From Henricia sp. BOLD:AAB3569 (taxonomy: Eukaryota > Echinodermata > Asteroidea > Spinulosida > Echinasteridae): 64,000 bases of DNA. A program made the position numbers and the translations under genes. Location of the stretch: positions 62,001-126,000 of the forward strand of contig JBBELK010000327.1 in assembly GCA_037783545.1 (NCBI GenBank), written 5' to 3'. This document shows, piece after piece, positions 25,593 through 39,000 of this stretch (position 1 is its first letter; the number at the start of each line of letters is the position of its first letter). The notes under the pieces are model-generated. The model had not been told where the DNA came from, searched no databases, and worked only from the letters and a program-made list of their open reading frames with translations.

Positions 25593-27216
25593 TCAACGGC
25601 CGTACAAATGTACACCAGCGCGGCGCATGCGCAGGGTGTCCCAACAGCCACGGTTAGGGGAATAACCACGCAGCCGAGCTCCGTTTTCCCTAAACTCTGA
25701 AATTTCTCCGTCATTTCCCAGCGAAAATCTGTCAATTTTGCATGACAAGTGCGGAATATATACAGTTTGGAGCATGCAAAATTTGAAGTTGGTTGGAAAA
25801 TTCCTTGATTTCCAAATTTGCCGGCATTTGGGACACACTTTGACCTAATTCCCGTCACAATCTGGGGTGAGTCAACGGCCGTACAAATGTACACCAGCGC
25901 GGCGCAGGGTGTCCCAACAGCCACGGTTAGGGGAATAACCACGCAGCCGAGCTCCGTTTTCCCTAAACTCTGAAATTTCTCCGTCATTTCCTAGCGAAAA
26001 TCTGTCAATTTTGCATGACAAGTGCGGAATATATACAGTTTGGAGCATGCAAAATTTGAAGTTGGTTGAAAAATTCCTTGATTTCCAAATTTACCGGCAT
26101 TTGGGACACACTTTGACCTAATTCCCGTCACAATCTGGGGTGAGTCAACGGCCGTACAAATGTACACCAGCGCGGCGCATGCGCAGGGTGTCCCAACAGC
26201 CACGGTTAGGGGAATAACCACGCAGCCGAGCTCCGTTTTCCCTAAACTCTGAAATTTCTCCGTCATTTCCCAGCGAAAATCTGTCAATTTTGCATGACAA
26301 GTGCGGAATATATACAGTTTGGAGCATGCAAAATTTGAAGTTGGTTGGAAAATTCCTTGATTTCCAAATTTGCCGGCATTTGGGACACACTTTGACCTAA
26401 TTCCCGTCACAATCTGGGGTGAGTCAACGGCCGTACAAATGTACACCAGCGCGGCGCAGGGTGTCCCAACAGCCACGGTTAGGGGAATAACCACGCAGCC
26501 GAGCTCCGTTTTCCCTAAACTCTGAAATTTCTCCGTCATTTCCAGCGAAAATCTGTCAATTTTGCATGACAAGTGCGGAATATATACAGTTTGGAGCATG
26601 CACAATTTGAAGTTGGTTGGAAAATTCCTTGATTTCCAAATTTGCCGGCATTTGGGACACACTTTGACCTAATTCCCGTCACAATCTGGGGTGAGTCAAC
26701 GGCCGTACAAATGTACACCAGCGCGGCGCAGGGTGTCCCAACAGCCACGGTTAGGGGAATAACCACGCAGCCGAGCTCCGTTTTCCCTAAACTCTGAAAT
26801 TTCTCCGTCATTTCCCAGCGAAAATCTGTCAATTTTGCATGACAAGTGCGGAATATATACAGTTTGGAGCATGCAAAATTTGAAGTTGGTTGGAAAATTC
26901 CTTGATTTCCAAATTTGCCGGCATTTGGGACACACTTTGACCTAATTCCCGTCACAATCTGGGGTGAGTCAACGGCCGTACAAATGTACACCAGCAGCGC
27001 GGCGCATGCGCAGGGTGTCCCAACAGCCACGGTTAGGGGAATAACCACGCAGCCGAGCTCCGTTTTCCCTAAACTCTGAAATTTCTCCGTCATTTCCCAG
27101 CGAAAATCTGTCAATTTTGCATGACAAGTGCGGAATATATACAGTTTGGAGCATGCAAAATTTGAAGTTGGTTGGAAAATTCCTTGATTTCCAAATTAGC
27201 CGGCATTTGGGACACA
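25593..27216 (+). repeat. Satellite segment: regular monomers between the indel-rich zones
   Basis: Monomers at 25593, 25872, 26145, 26424, 26696 and 26969 have near-consensus sequence and length. Exceptions are a lost C in the TTTCCAGCG of the 26424 monomer and a 3-bp gain (CCAGCAGCGCGG) near 26993. From about 27196 the variant AAATTAGCCGG appears, which marks the following family. Confidence 0.8.
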
Positions 27217-29455
27217 CTTTGACCTAATTCCCGTCACAATCTGGGGTGAGTCAACGGCCGTACAAATGTACACCAGCGCGGCGCATGCGCAGGGTGTCCC
27301 AACAGCCACGGTTAGGGGAATAACCACGCAGCCGAGCTCCGTTTTCCCTAAACTCTGAAATTTCTCCGTCATTTCCAGCGAAAATCTGTCAATTTTGCAT
27401 GACAAGTGCGGAATATATACAGTTTGGAGCATGCAAAATTTGAAGTTGGTTGGAAAATTCTTGATTTCCAAATTAGCCGGCATTTGGGACACACTTTGAC
27501 CTAATTCCCGTCACAATCTGGGGTGAGTCAACGGCCGTACAAATGTACACCAGCGCGCGCAGGGTGTCCCAACAGCCGCGGTTAGGGGAATAACCACGCA
27601 GCCGAGCTCCGTTTTCCCTAAACTCTGAAATTTCTCCGTCATTTCTCAGCGAAAATCTGTCAATTTTGCATGACAAGTGCGGAATATATACAGTTTGGAG
27701 CATGCAAAATTGAAGTTGGTTGGAAAATTCCTTGATTTCCAAATTTTTCCGGCTTTTGGGACACACTTTGACCTAATTCCCGTCACAATCTGGGGGTGAG
27801 TCAACGGCCGTACAAATGTACACAGCGCGGCGCAGGGTGTCCCAACAGCCACGGTTAGGGGAATAACCACGCAGCCGAGCTCCGTTTTCCCTAAACTCTG
27901 AAATTTCTCCGTCATTTCCCAGCGAAAATCTGTCAATTTTGCATGACAAGTGCGGAATATATACAGTTTGGAGCATGGCAAAATTGAAGTTGGTTGGAAA
28001 AATTCCTTGATTTCCAAATTTGCCGGCATTTGGGGACACACTTTGACCTAATTCCCGTCACAATCTGGGGTGAGTCAACGGCCGTACAAATGTACACCAG
28101 CGCGGCGCAGGGCTGTCCCAACAGCACGGTTAGGGGAATAACCACGCAGCCGAGCTCCGTTTTCCCTAAACTCTGAAATTTCTCCGTCATTTCCCAGCGA
28201 AAATCTGTCAATTTTGCATGACAAGTGCGGAATATATACAGTTTGGAGCATGCAAAATTTGAAGTTGGTTGGAAAATTCTTTGATTTCCAAATTAGCCGG
28301 CATTTGGGACACACTTTGACCTAATTCCCGTCACAATCTGGGGTGGGTCAACGGCCGTACAAATGTACACCAGCGCGGCGCATGCGCAGGGTGTCCCAAC
28401 AGCCACGGTTAGGGAATAACCACGCAGCCGAGCTCCGTTTTCCCTAAACTCTGAAATTTCTCCGTCATTTCTCAGCGAAAATCTGTCAATTTTGCATGAC
28501 AAGTGCGGAATATATACAGTTTGGAGCATGCAAAATTTGAAGTTGGTTGGAAAATTCCTTGATTTCCAAATTTTTCCGTTTTTGGGACACACTTTGACCT
28601 AATTCCCGTCACAATCTGGGGTGAGTCAACGGCCGTACAAATGTACACCAGCGCGGCGCAGGGTGTCCCAACAGCCACGGTTAGGGGAATAACCACGCAG
28701 CCGAGCTCCGTTTTCCCTAAACTCTCAAATTTCTCCGTCATTTCCCAGCGAAAATCTGTCAATTTTGCATGACAAGTGCGGAATATATACAGTTTGGAGC
28801 ATGCAAAATTTGAAGTTGGTTGGAAAATTCCTTGATTTCCAAATTTGCCGGCATTTGGGACACACTTTGACCTAATTCCCCGTCACAATCTGGGGTGAGT
28901 CAACGGCCGTACAAATGTACACCAGCGCGGCGCATGCGCAGGGTGTCCCAACATCCACGGTTAGGGGAATAACCACGCAGCCGAGCTCCGTTTTCCCTAA
29001 ACTCTGCAATTTCTCCGTCATTTCCCAGCGAAAATCTGTCATATTTGCATGACAAGTGCGGAATATATACAGTTTGGAGCATGCAAAATTTGAAGTTGGT
29101 TGGAAAAATTCCTTGATTTCCAAATTTGCCGGCATTTGGGACACACTTTGACCTAATTCCCGTCACAATCTGGGGTGAGTCAACGGCCGTACAAATGTAC
29201 ACCAGCGCGGCGCATGCGCAGGTGTCCCAACAGCCACGGTTAGGGAATAACCACGCAGCCGAGCTCCGTTTTCCCTAAACTCTGAAATTTCTCCGTCATT
29301 TCCCAGCGAAAATCTGTCAATTTTGCATGACAAGTGCGGAATATATACAGTTTGGAGCATGCAAAATTTGAAGTTGGTTGGAAAATTCCTTGATTTCCAA
29401 ATTAGCCGCATTTGGGACACACTTTGACCTAATTCCCGTCACAATCTGGGGTGAG
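27217..29455 (+). repeat. Indel-rich satellite segment 2
   Basis: Marker variants AAATTAGCCGG, TTTCTCAGCG and AAATTTTTCCGG identify these copies as the same family as the 29-33 kb tetramer. Many one-base changes in length are superimposed: TTCTTGATTTCC (near 27459), CCAGCGCGCGCAGGG (near 27551), CTGGGGGTGAG (near 27791), GAGCATGGCAAAATTG (near 27971), TTTGGGGACAC (near 28030), GGCTGTCCC (near 28110), GGTTAGGGAATAACC (near 28408 and 29240). One gain, CCCCGTCAC, is near 28877. As in the first zone, true divergence and consensus error cannot be separated here. Confidence 0.8.
29043..29050 (-). promoter_or_regulatory. Octamer ATTTGCAT created in one variant monomer
   Basis: The usual CAATTTTGCATG reads CATATTTGCATG here, giving a perfect ATTTGCAT (ATGCAAAT on the minus strand), the POU-factor octamer. 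The same change recurs at 30144-30151, 31248-31255 and 32346-32353, once per ~1.1-kb unit. It was evidently spread by amplification of the unit. Function is inference only. Confidence 0.25.
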
Positions 29456-32400
29456 TCAACGGCCGTACAAATGTACACCAGCGCGGCGCAGGGTGTCCCA
29501 ACAGCCGCGGTTAGGGGAATAACCACGCAGCCGAGCTCCGTTTTCCCTAAACTCTGAAATTTCTCCGTCATTTCTCAGCGAAAATCTGTCAATTTTGCAT
29601 GACAAGTGCGGAATATATACAGTTTGGAGCATGCAAAATTTGACGTTGGTTGGAAAATTCCTTGATTTCCAAATTTTTCCGGCTTTTGGGACACACTTTG
29701 ACCTAATTCCCGTCACAATCTGGGGTGAGTCAACGGCCGTACAAATGTACACCAGCGCGGCGCAGGGTGTCCCAACAGCCACGGTTAGGGGAATAACCAC
29801 GCAGCCGAGCTCCGTTTTCCCTAAACTCTAAATTTCTCCGTCATTTCCCAGCGAAAATCTGTCAATTTTGCATGACAAGTGCGGAATATATACAGTTTGG
29901 AGCATGCAAATTTGAAGTTGGTTGGAAAATTCCTTGATTTCCAAATTTGCCGGCATTTGGGACACACTTTGACCTAATTCCCGTCACAATCTGGGGTGAG
30001 TCAACGGCCGTACAAATGTACACCAGCGCGGCGCATGCGCAGGGTGTCCCAACATCCACGGTTAGGGGAATAACCACGCAGCCGAGCTCCGTTTTCCCTA
30101 AACTCTGCAATTTCTCCGTCATTTCCCAGCGAAAATCTGTCATATTTGCATGACAAGTGCGGAATATATACAGTTTGGAGCATGCAAAATTTGAAGTTGG
30201 TTGGAAAATTCCTTGATTTCCAAATTTGCCGGCATTTGGGACACACTTTGACCTAATTCCCGTCACAATCTGGGGTGAGTCAACGGCCGTACAAATGTAC
30301 ACCAGCGCGGCGCATGCGCAGGGTGTCCCAACAGCCACGGTTAGGGGAATAACCACGCAGCCGAGCTCCGTTTTCCCTAAACTCTGAAATTTCTCCGTCA
30401 TTTCCCAGCGAAAATCTGTCAATTTTGCATGACAAGTGCGGAATATATACAGTTTGGAGCATGCAAAATTTGAAGTTGGTTGGAAAATTCCTTGATTTCC
30501 AAATTAGCCGGCATTTGGGACACACTTTGACCTAATTCCCGTCACAATCTGGGGTGAGTCAACGGCCGTACAAATGTACACCAGCGCGGCGCAGGGTGTC
30601 CCAACAGCCGCGGTTAGGGGAATAACCACGCAGCCGAGCTCCGTTTTCCCTAAACTCTGAAATTTCTCCGTCATTTCTCAGCGAAAATCTGTCAATTTTG
30701 CATGACAAGTGCGGAATATATACAGTTTGGAGCATGCAAAATTTGAAGTTGGTTGGAAAATTCCTTGATTTCCAAATTTTTCCGGCTTTTGGGACACACT
30801 TTGACCTAATTCCCGTCACAATCTGGGGTGAGTCAACGGCCGTACAAATGTACACCAGCGCGGCGCAGGGTGTCCCAACAGCCACGGTTAGGGGAATAAC
30901 CACGCAGCCGAGCTCCGTTTTCCCTAAACTCTGAAATTTCTCCGTCATTTCCCAGCGAAAATCTGTCAATTTTGCATGACAAGTGCGGAATATATACAGT
31001 TTGGAGCATGCAAAATTTGAAGTTGGTTGGAAAATTCCTTGATTTCCAAATTTGCCGGCATTTGGGACACACTTTGACCTAATTCCCGTCACAATCTGGG
31101 GTGAGTCAACGGCCGTACAAATGTACACCAGCGCGGCGCATGCGCAGGGTGTCCAACATCCACGGTTAGGGGAATAACCACGCAGCCGAGCTCCGTTTTC
31201 CCTAAACTCTGCAATTTCTCCGTCATTTCCCAGCGAAAATCTGTCATATTTGCATGACAAGTGCGGAATATATACAGTTTGGAGCATGCAAAATTTGAAG
31301 TTGGTTGGAAAATTCCTTGATTTCCAAATTTGCCGGCATTTGGGACACACTTTGACCTAATTCCCGTCACAATCTGGGGTGAGTCAACGGCCGTACAAAT
31401 GTACACCAGCGCGGCGCAGGGTGTCCCAACAGCCACGGTTAGGGGAATAACCACGCAGCCGAGCTCCGTTTTCCCTAAACTCTGAAATTTCTCCGTCATT
31501 TCCAGCGACAATCTGTCAATTTTGCATGACAAGTGCGGAATATATACAGTTTGGAGCATGCAAAATTTGAAGTTGGTTGGAAAATTCCTTGATTTCCAAA
31601 TTTGCCGGCATTTGGGACACACTTTGACCTAATTCCCGTCACAATCTGGGGTGAGTCAACGGCCGTACAAATGTACACCAGCGCGGCGCAGGGTGTCCCA
31701 ACAGCCACGGTTAGGGGAATAACCACGCAGCCGAGCTCCGTTTTCCCTAAACTCTGAAATTTCTCCGTCATTTCTCAGCGAAAATCTGTCAATTTTGCAT
31801 GACAAGTGCGGAATATATACAGTTTGGAGCATGCAAAATTTGAAGTTGGTTGGAAAATTCCTTGATTTCCAAATTTTTCCGGCTTTTGGGACACACTTTG
31901 ACCTAATTCCCGTCACAATCTGGGGTGAGTCAACGGCCGTACAAATGTACACCAGCGCGGCGCAGGGTGTCCCAACAGCCACGGTTAGGGGAATAACCAC
32001 GCAGCCGAGCTCCGTTTTCCCTAAACTCTGAAATTTCTCCGTCATTTCCCAGCGAAAATCTGTCAATTTTGCATGACAAGTGCGGAATATATACAGTTTG
32101 GAGCATGCAAAATTTGAAGTTGGTTGGAAAATTCCTTGATTTCCAAATTTGCCGGCATTTGGGACACACTTTGACCTAATTCCCGTCACAATCTGGGGTG
32201 AGTCAACGGCCGTACAAATGTACACCAGCGCGGCGCATGCGCAGGGTGTCCCAACATCCACGGTTAGGGGAATAACCACGCAGCCGAGCTCCGTTTTCCC
32301 TAAACTCTGCAATTTCTCCGTCATTTCCCAGCGAAAATCTGTCATATTTGCATGACAAGTGCGGAATATATACAGTTTGGAGCATGCAAAATTTGAAGTT

Positions 32401-33030
32401 GGTTGGAAAATTCCTTGATTTCCAAATTTTTCCGGCATTTGGGACACACTTTGACCTAATTCCCGTCACAATCTGGGTTGAGTCAACGGCCGTACAAATG
32501 TACACCAGCGCGGCGCAGGGGTGTCCCAACAGCCACGGTTAGGGGAATAACCACGCAGCCGAGCTCCGTTTTCCCTAAACTCTGAAATTTCTCCGTCATT
32601 TCCCAGCGAAAATCTGTCAATTTTGCATGACAAGTGCGGAATATATACAGTTTGGAGCATGCAAAATTTGAAGTTGGTTGGAAAATTCCTTGATTTCCAA
32701 ATTAGCCGGCATTTGGGACACACTTTGACCTAATTCCCGTCACAATCTGGGGTGAGTCAACGGCCGTACAAATGTACACCAGCGCGGCGCAGGGTGTCCC
32801 AACAGCCGCGGTTAGGGGAATAACCACGCAGCCGAGCTCCGTTTTCCCTAAACTCTGAAATTTCTCCGTCATTTCTCAGCGAAAATCTGTCAATTTTGCA
32901 TGACAAGTGCGGAATATATACAGTTTGGAGCATGCAAAATTTGAAGTTGGTTGGAAAATTCCTTGATTTCCAAATTTTTCCGGCTTTTGGGACACACTTT
33001 GACCTAATTCCCGTCACAATCTGGGGTGAG
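29456..33030 (+). repeat. ~1.1-kb tetrameric HOR
   Basis: The monomer marked by CATCCACGG, CTCTGCAATTTC and TCATATTTGCATG recurs with ATTTGCAT at 29043, 30144, 31248 and 32346 (spacing 1101, 1104 and 1098 bp). Its usual neighbours are a 279-bp monomer ending AAATTAGCCGG, a 273-bp monomer with GCCGCGGTT, TTTCTCAGCG and TTTTTCCGGCTTTT, and a plain 273-bp monomer (together 1104 bp). Not every copy has all four: the AAATTAGCC monomer is missing from the copy near 31.4-31.6 kb. Confidence 0.85.
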
Positions 33031-36000
33031 TCAACGGCCGTACAAATGTACACCAGCGCGGCGCAGGGTGTCCCGACAGCCACGGTTAGGGGAATAACCA
33101 CGCAGCCGAGCTCCGTTTTCCCTAAACTCTGAAATTTCTCCGTCATTTCCCAGCGAAAATCTGTCAATTTTGCATGGCAAGTGCGGAATATATACAAGTT
33201 TGGAGCATGCAAAATTTGAAGTTGGTTGGAAAATTCCTTTATTTCCAAATTTGCCGGCATTTGGGACACACTTTGACCTAATTCCCGTCACAATCTGGGG
33301 TGAGTCAACGGCCGTACAAATGTACACCAGCGCGGCGCATGCGCAGGGTGTCCCAACAGCCACGGTTAGGGGAATAACCACGCAGCCGAGCTCCGTTTTC
33401 CCTAAACTCTGAATTTCTCCGTCATTTCCCAGCGAAAATCTGTCAATTTTGCATGACAAGTGCGGAATATATACAGTTTGGAGCATGCAAAATTTGAAGT
33501 TGGTTGGAAAATTCCTTGATTTCCAAATTTGCCGGCATTTGGGACACACTTTGACCTAATTCCCGTCACAATCTAGGGTGAGTCAACGGCCGTACAAATG
33601 TACACCAGCGCGGCGCATGCGCAGGGTGTCCCAACAGCCACGGTTAGGGGAATAACCACGCAGCCGAGCTCCGTTTTCCCTAAACTCTGAAATTTCTCCG
33701 TCATTTCCCAGCGAAAATCTGTCAATTTTGCATGACAAGTGCGGAATATATACAGTTTGGAGCATGAACAATTTGAAGTTGGTTGGAAAATTCCTTGATT
33801 TCCAAAATTGCCGGCATTTGGGACACACTTTGACCTAATTCCCGTCACAATCTGGGGTGAGTCAACGGCCGTACAAATGTACACCAGCGCGGCGCATGCG
33901 CAGGGTATCCCAACAGCCACGGTTAGGGGAATAACCACGCAGCCGAGCTCCGTTTTCCCTAAACTCTGAAATTTCTCCGTCATTTCCCAGCGAAAATCTG
34001 TCAATTTTGCATGACAAGTGCGGAATATATACAGTTTGGAGCATGCAAAATTTGAAGTTGGTTGGAAAATTCCTTGATTTCCAAATTTGCCGGCATTTGG
34101 GACACACTTTGACCTAATTCCCGTCACAATCTAGGGTGAGTCAACGGCCGTAAAAATGTACACAAGCGCGGGGCATGCGCAGGGTGTCCCAACAGCCACG
34201 GTTAGGGGAATAACCACGCAGCCGAGCTCCGTTTTCCCTAAACTCTGAAATTTCTCCGTCATTTCCCAGCGAAAATCTGTCAATTTTGCATGACAAGTGC
34301 GGAATATATACAGTTTGGAGCATGCAAAATTTGAAGTTGGTTGGAAAATTCCTTGATTTCCAAATTTGCCGGCATTTGGGACACACTTTGACCTAATTCC
34401 CGTCACAATCTGGGGTGAGTCAACGGCCGTACAAATGTACACCAGCGCAGCGCAGGGTGTCCCAACAGCCACGGTTAGGGGAATAACCACGTAGCCGAGC
34501 TCCGTTTTCCCTAAACTCTGAAATTTCTCCGTCATTTCCCAGCGAAAATCTGTCAATTTTGCATGACAAGTGCGGAATATATACAGTTTGGAGCATGCAA
34601 AATTTGAAGTTGGTTGGAAAATTCCTTGATTTCCAAATTTGCCGGCATTTGGGACACACTTTGACCTAATTCCCGTCACAATCTGGGGTGAGTCAACGGC
34701 CGTACAAATGTACACCAGCGCGGCGCATGCGCAGGGTGTCCAACAGCCACGGTTAGGGGAATAACCACGCAGCCGAGCTCCGTTTTCCCCTAAACTCTGA
34801 AATTTCTCCGTCATTTCCCACGAGAATCTGTCAATTTTGCATGACAAGTGCGGAATATATACAGTTTGGAGCATGCAAAATTTGAAGTTGGTTTGAAAAT
34901 TCCTTGATTTCCAAATTTGCCGGCATTTGGGACACACTTTGACCTAATTCCCGTCACAATCTGGGGTGAGTCAACGGCCGTACAAATGTACACCAGCGCG
35001 GCGCAGTGTGTCCCAACAGCCACGGTTAGGGGAATAACCACGCAGCCGAGCTCCGTTTTCCCTAAACTCTGAAATTTCTCCGTCATTTCTCAGCGAAAAT
35101 CTGTCAATTTTGCATGACAAGTGCGGAATATATACAGTTTGGAGCATGCAAAATTTGAAGTTGGTTGGAAAATTCCTTGATTTCCAAATTTTTCCGGCTT
35201 TTGGGACACACTTTGACCTAATTCCCGTCACAATCTGGGGTGAGTCAACGGCCGTACAAATGTACACCAGCGCGGCGCAGGGTGTCCCGACAGCCACGGT
35301 TAGGGGAATAACCACGCAGCCGAGCTCCGTTTTCCCTAAACTCTGAAATTTCTCCGTCATTTCCCAGCGAAAATCTGTCAATTTTGCATGGCAAGTGCGG
35401 AATATATACAATTTGGAGCATGCAAAATTTGAAGTTGGTTGGAAAATTCCTTTATTTCCAAATTTGCCGGCATTTGGGACACACTTTGACCTAATTCCCG
35501 TCACAATCTGGGGTGAGTCAACGGCCGTACAAATGTACACCAGCGCGGCGCATGCGCAGGGTGTCCCAACAGCCACGGTTAGGGGAATAACCACGCAGCC
35601 GAGCTCCGTTTTCCCTAAACTCTGAAATTTCTCCGTCATTTCCCAGCGAAAATCTGTCAATTTTGCATGACAAGTGCGGAATATATACAGTTTGGAGCAT
35701 GCAAAATTTGAAGTTGGTTGGAAAATTCCTTGATTTCCAAATTTGCCGGCATTTGGGACACACTTTGACCTAATTCCCGTCACAATCTAGGGTGAGTCAA
35801 CGGCCGTACAAATGTACACCAGCGCGGCGCATGCGCAGGGTGTCCCAACAGCCACGGTTAGGGGAATAACCACGCAGCCGAGCTCCGTTTTCCCTAAACT
35901 CTGAAATTTCTCCGTCATTTCCCAGCGAAAATCTGTCAATTTTGCATGACAAGTGCGGAATATATACAGTTTGGAGCATGAACAATTTGAAGTTGGTTGG

Positions 36001-39000
36001 AAAATTCCTTGATTTCCAAAATTGCCGGCATTTGGGACACACTTGACCTAATTCCCGTCACAATCTGGGGTGAGTCAACGGCCGTACAAATGTACACCAG
36101 CGCGGCGCATGCGCAGGGTATCCCAACAGCCACGGTTAGGGGAATAACCACGCAGCCGAGCTCCGTTTTCCCTAAACTCTGAAATTTCTCCGTCATTTCC
36201 CAGCGAAAATCTGTCAATTTTGCATGACAAGTGCGGAATATATACAGTTTGGAGCATGCAAAATTTGAAGTTGGTTGGAAAATTCCTTGATTTCCAAATT
36301 TGCCGGCATTTGGGACACACTTTGACCTAATTCCCGTCACAATCTAGGGTGAGTCAACGGCCGTAAAAATGTACACTAGCGCGGCGCATGCGCAGGGTGT
36401 CCCAACAGCCACGGTTAGGGGAATAACCACGCAGCCGAGCTCCGTTTTCCCTAAACTCTGAAATTTCTCCGTCATTTCCCAGCGAAAATCTGTCAATTTT
36501 GCATGGCAAGTGCGGAATATATACAATTTGGAGCATGCAAAATTTGAAGTTGGTTGGAAAATTCCTTTATTTCCAAATTTGCCGGCATTTGGGACACACT
36601 TTGACCTAATTCCCGTCACAATCTGGGGTGAGTCAACGGCCGTACAAATGTACACCAGCGCGGCGCATGCGCAGGGTGTCCCAACAGCCACGGTTAGGGG
36701 AATAACCACGCAGCCGAGCTCCGTTTTTCCCTAAACTCTGAAATTTCTCCGTCATTTCCCAGCGAAAATCTGTCAATTTTGCATGACAAGTGCGGAATAT
36801 ATACAGTTTGGAGCATGCAAAATTTGAAGTTGGTTGGAAAATTCCTTGATTTCCAAATTTGCCGGCATTTGGGACACACTTTGACCTAATTCCCGTCACA
36901 ATCTAGGGTGAGTCAACGGCCGTACAAATGTACACCAGCGCGGCGCATGCGCAGGGTGTCCCAACAGCCACGGTTAGGGGAATAACCACGCAGCCGAGCT
37001 CCGTTTTCCCTAAACTCTGAAATTTCTCCGTCATTTCCCAACGAAAATCTGTCAATTTTGCATGACAAGTGCGGAATATATACAGTTTGGAGCATGAACA
37101 ATTTGAAGTTGGTTGGAAAATTCCTTGATTTCCAAAATTGCCGGCATTTGGGACACACTTTGACCTAATTCCCGTCACAATCTGGGGTGAGTCAACGGCC
37201 GTACAAATGTACACCAGCGCGGCGCATGCGCAGGGTATCCCAACAGCCACGGTTAGGGGAATAACCACGCAGCCGAGCTCCGTTTTCCCTAAACTCTGAA
37301 ATTTCTCCGTCATTTCCCAGCGAAAATCTGTCAATTTTGCATGACAAGTGCGGAATATATACAGTTTGGAGCATGCAAAATTTGAAGTTGGTTGGAAAAT
37401 TCCTTGATTTCCAAATTTGCCGGCATTTGGGACACACTTTGACCTAATTCCCGTCACAATCTAGGGTGAGTCAACGGCCGTAAAAATGTACACAAGCGCG
37501 GCGCATGCGCAGGGTGTCCCAACAGCCACGGTTAGGGGAATAACCACGCAGCCGAGCTCCGTTTTCCCTAAACTCTGAAATTTCTCCGTCATTTCCCAGC
37601 GAAAATCTGTCAATTTTGCATGACAAGTGCGGAATATATACAGTTTGGAGCATGCAAAATTTGAAGTTGGTTGGAAAATTCCTTGATTTCCAAATTTGCC
37701 GGCATTTGGGACACACTTTGACCTAATTCCCGTCACAATCTGGGGTGAGTCAACGGCCGTACAAATGTACACCAGCGCAGCGCAGGGTGTCCCAACAGCC
37801 ACGGTTAGGGGAATAACCACGTAGCCGAGCTCCGTTTTCCCTAAACTCTGAAATTTCTCCGTCATTTCCCAGCGAAAATCTGTCAATTTTGCATGACAAG
37901 TGCGGAATATATACAGTTTGGAGCATGCAAAATTTGAAGTTGGTTGGAAAATTCCTTGATTTCCAAATTTGCCGGCATTTGGGACACACTTTGACCTAAT
38001 TCCCGTCACAATCTGGGGTGAGTCAACGGCCGTACAAATGTACACCAGCGCGGCGCATGCGCAGGGTGTCCCAACAGCCACGGTTAGGGGAATAACCACG
38101 CAGCCGAGCTCCGTTTTCCCTAAACTCTGAAATTTCTCCGTCATTTCCCAACGAGAATCTGTCAATTTTGCATGACAAGTGCGGAATATATACAGTTTGG
38201 AGCATGCAAAATTTGAAGTTGGTTTGAAAATTCCTTGATTTCCAAATTTGCCGGCATTTGGGACACACTTTGACCTAATTCCCGTCACAATCTGGGGTGA
38301 GTCAACGGCCGTACAAATGTACACCAGCGCGGCGCAGTGTGTCCCAACAGCCACGGTTAGGGGAATAACCACGCAGCCGAGCTCCGTTTTCCCTAAACTC
38401 TGAAATTTCTCCGTCATTTCTCAGCGAAAATCTGTCAATTTTGCATGACAAGTGCGGAATATATACAGTTTGGAGCATGCAAAATTTGAAGTTGGTTGGA
38501 AAATTCCTTGATTTCCAAATTTTTCCGGCTTTTGGGACACACTTTGACCTAATTCCCGTCACAATCTGGGGTGAGTCAACGGCCGTACAAATGTACACCA
38601 GCGCGGCGCAGGGTGTCCCGACAGCCACGGTTAGGGGAATAACCACGCAGCCGAGCTCCGTTTTCCCTAAACTCTGAAATTTCTCCGTCATTTCCCAGCG
38701 AAAATCTGTCAATTTTGCATGGCAAGTGCGGAATATATACAATTTGGAGCATGCAAAATTTGAAGTTGGTTGGAAAATTCCTTTATTTCCAAATTTGCCG
38801 GCATTTGGGACACACTTTGAACTAATTCCCGTCACAATCTGGGGTGAGTCAACGGCCGTACAAATGTACACCAGCGCGGCGCATGCGCAGGGTGTCCCAA
38901 CAGCCACGGTTAGGGGAATAACCACGCAGCCGAGCTCCGTTTTCCCTAAACTCTGAAATTTCTCCGTCATTTCCCAGCGAAAATCTGTCAATTTTGCATG

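Noticed and set aside
30698-30934. Plus-strand ORFs of 60-80 codons between 23 and 54 kb
   Set aside because: They appear only where local variants or indels remove a stop in the satellite monomer. They have no homology I recognise and do not persist in neighbouring copies.
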